A DNA stretch of 64,000 nucleotides from Aequorivita sp. GTDB lineage: Bacteria > Bacteroidota > Bacteroidia > Flavobacteriales > Flavobacteriaceae. Of this stretch, positions 62,339 to 64,000 are shown piece by piece (position 1 is the first letter of the stretch; each line of letters begins with the position of its first letter). The DNA lies in the NCBI GenBank assembly GCA_030690315.1, contig JAUYGY010000028.1, forward strand, positions 110,990 through 174,989, read 5' to 3'. The notes under the pieces were generated by a model that was given only the letters and a program-made list of their open reading frames with translations, had not been told where the DNA came from and did no database searches. Both the position numbers and the translations under genes were made by a program.

Positions 62339-62398
62339 ATAATCTTGGAGGGCAAATTTAGCTTTTTTTCAATTATAGTTATGAATGCAGAAAACTCT

Positions 62399-63388
62399 TT
62401 ATTTCTTTTTTAAGCGATTTCGAAGCATGCACAAAACGCCAATTTCTTCTTTGGAAAGATTTTCAGCTTTTTTGAGCAATTGGTTTATTTCCTTTTCAAA
62501 ATTTTGCAGCGTACGTCCTTTAGTATAATCGTCGAGCACGCGCGGATCAATATAGGAACCTCGGGCTACGGAAGGAGTATTGCCCAATCTTTCGGAAACG
62601 CGATTTACCGCTTCTTTTATATTTTTGTCCAAAAGTCTTTGGTCCTTTTTATCAACTACCCCCAGTTCGTCCAACGCTATTGCGGCAATCATTGTTCCCG
62701 CCCAGGTTCTAAAATCCTTGGCTGAAAATCCTTCACCCATTACTTCGTGGATATAAGCATTTAAATCGTCGCTTTTAACATCAACAATATTATCGTTCTC
62801 ATCCAGATATTTAAAGATTTCATATCCGGGCATGTCGTCTATTTCCTGTACAATTTTGGCCAATTTTTTATCTACTATATGTTTTTCTTGGTCTTGGCCA
62901 GATTTTCCGTTATAGGTAAAGATTATTTCGTCCCCGTCAATAGTGAGATGCTTACTTCTTAAAGTAGTTAAGCCATAGGTAGCATTTTCCTTGGAATAGC
63001 TTTCGCTGCCCGGCCGAAAGAATGCAGATTCTAAAAGACGGAGCATCACGGCCATCACTTTCTCGCGGTTCAATTTTCTCTTGCGCAGGTGTTGCCCCGT
63101 CACTCGCCGCATATGTTCCAATTGATCGGCAAAGTCTATAATCCGATCAAACTTTTGGGAATTTTGGCGGGCTGTATATTTGGGATTATAGAGGTATTGT
63201 TTGCGGTCTTTGTCATCTCTTCCTGTGACCAGTAAGTCGGCATTTCTGTTTTCACTTATTTCAACATTTGTCCACGCCGGAGGAATTACTAGCGATTTTA
63301 TCCAATCGCGGGTTTCTTTATCTTGAATCGTTTTTCCATTTTCTTCCTTATAGGTAAAGCCTTTTCCGTGCGCTTTTCTGTAATACAT
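62399..63388 (-). CDS. DNA topoisomerase IB (poxvirus type)
   Basis: 329 residues, short for type IB, as in other bacterial and poxviral enzymes. Recognisable parts are the N-terminal PPAWTNVEIS segment, YGLTTLRSKHLTI with the catalytic Arg/Lys positions, GEGFSAKDFRTWAGT, and the presumed nucleophile Y279 in ARGSYIDP. It relaxes supercoils by transient 3'-phosphotyrosine cleavage. Uncommon in bacteria but usual in Bacteroidota. It is isolated from the neighbouring genes and follows the tRNA-Arg gene. Confidence 0.94.
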   Translation of the reverse strand: MYYRKAHGKGFTYKEENGKTIQDKETRDWIKSLVIPPAWTNVEISENRNADLLVTGRDDKDRKQYLYNPKYTARQNSQKFDRIIDFADQLEHMRRVTGQHLRKRKLNREKVMAVMLRLLESAFFRPGSESYSKENATYGLTTLRSKHLTIDGDEIIFTYNGKSGQDQEKHIVDKKLAKIVQEIDDMPGYEIFKYLDENDNIVDVKSDDLNAYIHEVMGEGFSAKDFRTWAGTMIAAIALDELGVVDKKDQRLLDKNIKEAVNRVSERLGNTPSVARGSYIDPRVLDDYTKGRTLQNFEKEINQLLKKAENLSKEEIGVLCMLRNRLKKK

Positions 63389-63616
63389 AGCATTTTTACT
63401 TTAAATGTAAAACAAAAATGTATTCTTGGGGAAACATTATATCCTTCTTAAGAAATTTGATAAAATGAGGCATTAAGTTGAGGCAGCCCGATGTTTTATT
63501 CATTTTTTCTAACAGCTGTAAAAGCACAGTGAAGATTGGGTTATAATCCTTTTGAGAGTAGGGGTATTTGAAATCTGACCAAAGGTTACAGTAAGTTTTA
63601 TATTAATGTAGTATGA
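63389..63616. other. Non-coding region upstream of topoisomerase IB
   Basis: About 230 A+T-rich nt with no ORF or tRNA that I can support. It should hold the topoisomerase promoter, but no exact TAnnTTTG is visible (nearest, on the minus strand, is TACATTTTTG with wrong spacing). The tandem array follows. Confidence 0.6.
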
Positions 63617-63704
63617 GTTTAGAATGCTATATACTTGCTATAAAGATACTATAAACATACTATAAAGATACTGTAAATATGCTATAAAGATACTATAAAC
63701 TGAT
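63617..63704 (+). repeat. 11-nt tandem repeat array, second locus
   Basis: Eight units of 11 nt; the best, TATAAAGATAC, is at 63639, 63661 and 63683, with TATAAACATAC (63650), TGTAAATATGC (63672) and TATAAACTGAT (63694). In the phase ACTATAAAGAT the first half matches that of the array at 13821 (ACTATATGTTG). Confidence 0.8.
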
Positions 63705-63720
63705 ATGATTATACTGATAT

Positions 63721-64000
63721 ATGAGGGTGACGCCTCTGCCACAAATAGTACAGAAATGGCTATGGGTTTACGGAAGTAGCCTGATCAATACGGGCAATGG
63801 AGTTTTGTGGTTCAAGAACTCCCACCATTGTTCCCCCGCCCCGATTTCCCGCGCGATTGCATCTCAAATCCGCAACTCTATAAAAGAACCTGTTATTTCT
63901 TCCTCTGAAACTGCTAAAGATAGAAATTGGTCGTTTCAGGTGATTTTTCAGTTCTGTAAAGAGCATACCTCTCCCTTTAAAGGATTTATTCTTTCTGAAT
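63721..64000 (+). CDS. Possible partial ORF open at the right edge (uncertain)
   Basis: From the ATG at 63721 there are 93 codons without a stop to the window edge. The translation has no motif that I recognise (PQIVQKWLWVYGSSL and later ISRAIASQIRNSIKEP). The G+C content is clearly higher than in the array just upstream. A competing minus-strand ORF runs 63966-63760. I cannot decide which strand is coding, or whether either is; the edge prevents a full view. Confidence 0.3.
   Translation, partial: MRVTPLPQIVQKWLWVYGSSLINTGNGVLWFKNSHHCSPAPISRAIASQIRNSIKEPVISSSETAKDRNWSFQVIFQFCKEHTSPFKGFILSE

Noticed and set aside
63760..63966. Small minus-strand gene
   Set aside because: Only 68 codons, overlaps an open plus-strand frame, no motif; not listed as a gene.

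Overview
The window is a stretch of chromosome from a member of the Flavobacteriaceae (phylum Bacteroidota). The signs are: A+T-rich DNA; at least a dozen genes preceded by the Bacteroidota -7 box TAnnTTTG; a PorW/SprE lipoprotein of the type IX secretion (gliding) machinery; an ATP synthase cluster atpZ-(small membrane protein)-B-E-F-H-A-G that lacks atpD and atpC; an AtpB with a signal peptide and a long periplasmic extension; and an SDR-type L-threonine 3-dehydrogenase. The genus cannot be fixed from the sequence. Almost every gene is a recognisable housekeeping or family gene. I see no prophage, insertion sequence, CRISPR array or rRNA operon.

Layout. 1-6.9 kb is the end of a surface-polysaccharide locus (polymerase-like membrane protein, UDP-glucose dehydrogenase, UDP-xylose synthase, initiating sugar transferase, glycosyltransferase, CapK-like adenylate-forming enzyme). 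7-13.7 kb has purD, two small flavobacterial membrane proteins, and a short accessory segment: a nuclease-like unknown, an RHH/PIN toxin-antitoxin pair and an orphan D12 adenine methylase. A DUF4254-GT9 pair follows. 14-24.2 kb has a PaaE-like ferredoxin reductase, porW/sprE, bactofilin and the ATP synthase operon, ending at a clear terminator. 24.3-28.7 kb holds small envelope and metabolic genes, including a very tight lipoprotein-cupin-dehydrogenase-VOC operon. 28.7-36.4 kb has a bifunctional acyltransferase (OlsF-like), aspartate kinase, GNAT, fructose-bisphosphatase, TerB-like, TspO-like and a flavin disulfide reductase. 36.5-48.4 kb has mfd, a ParE-type toxin-antitoxin pair, an HTH-membrane regulator, yraN, LD-carboxypeptidase, metG, a secreted unknown and tex. 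48.5-63.4 kb has an EamA transporter, a U32-ferredoxin pair, recQ, ssb, a TMEM175-like channel, a CBS protein, M28 and M13 metallopeptidases, threonine dehydrogenase, tRNA-Arg(CCU) and topoisomerase IB. The last 0.3 kb is unresolved and open at the window edge.

The unusual content is non-coding. (i) Seven copies of a mini-hairpin share a conserved 12-nt loop, GAGCGNAGYCGA, while the short stems differ but stay complementary. Two are tail-to-tail dimers of exactly 47 nt, one between atpB and atpE and one inside the metG reading frame. (ii) Two arrays of degenerate 11-nt tandem repeats, 50 kb apart, share the same ACT(A/G)TA half-unit; one of them turns into inverted units. (iii) A G+C-rich palindrome has been absorbed in frame into mfd. 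(iv) Three different kinds of intercistronic repeat or hairpin lie inside the ATP synthase operon. (v) A degraded duplicate of the 3' end of the tRNA-Arg gene lies next to the intact gene. I consider (i) and (ii) the best candidates for something undescribed.
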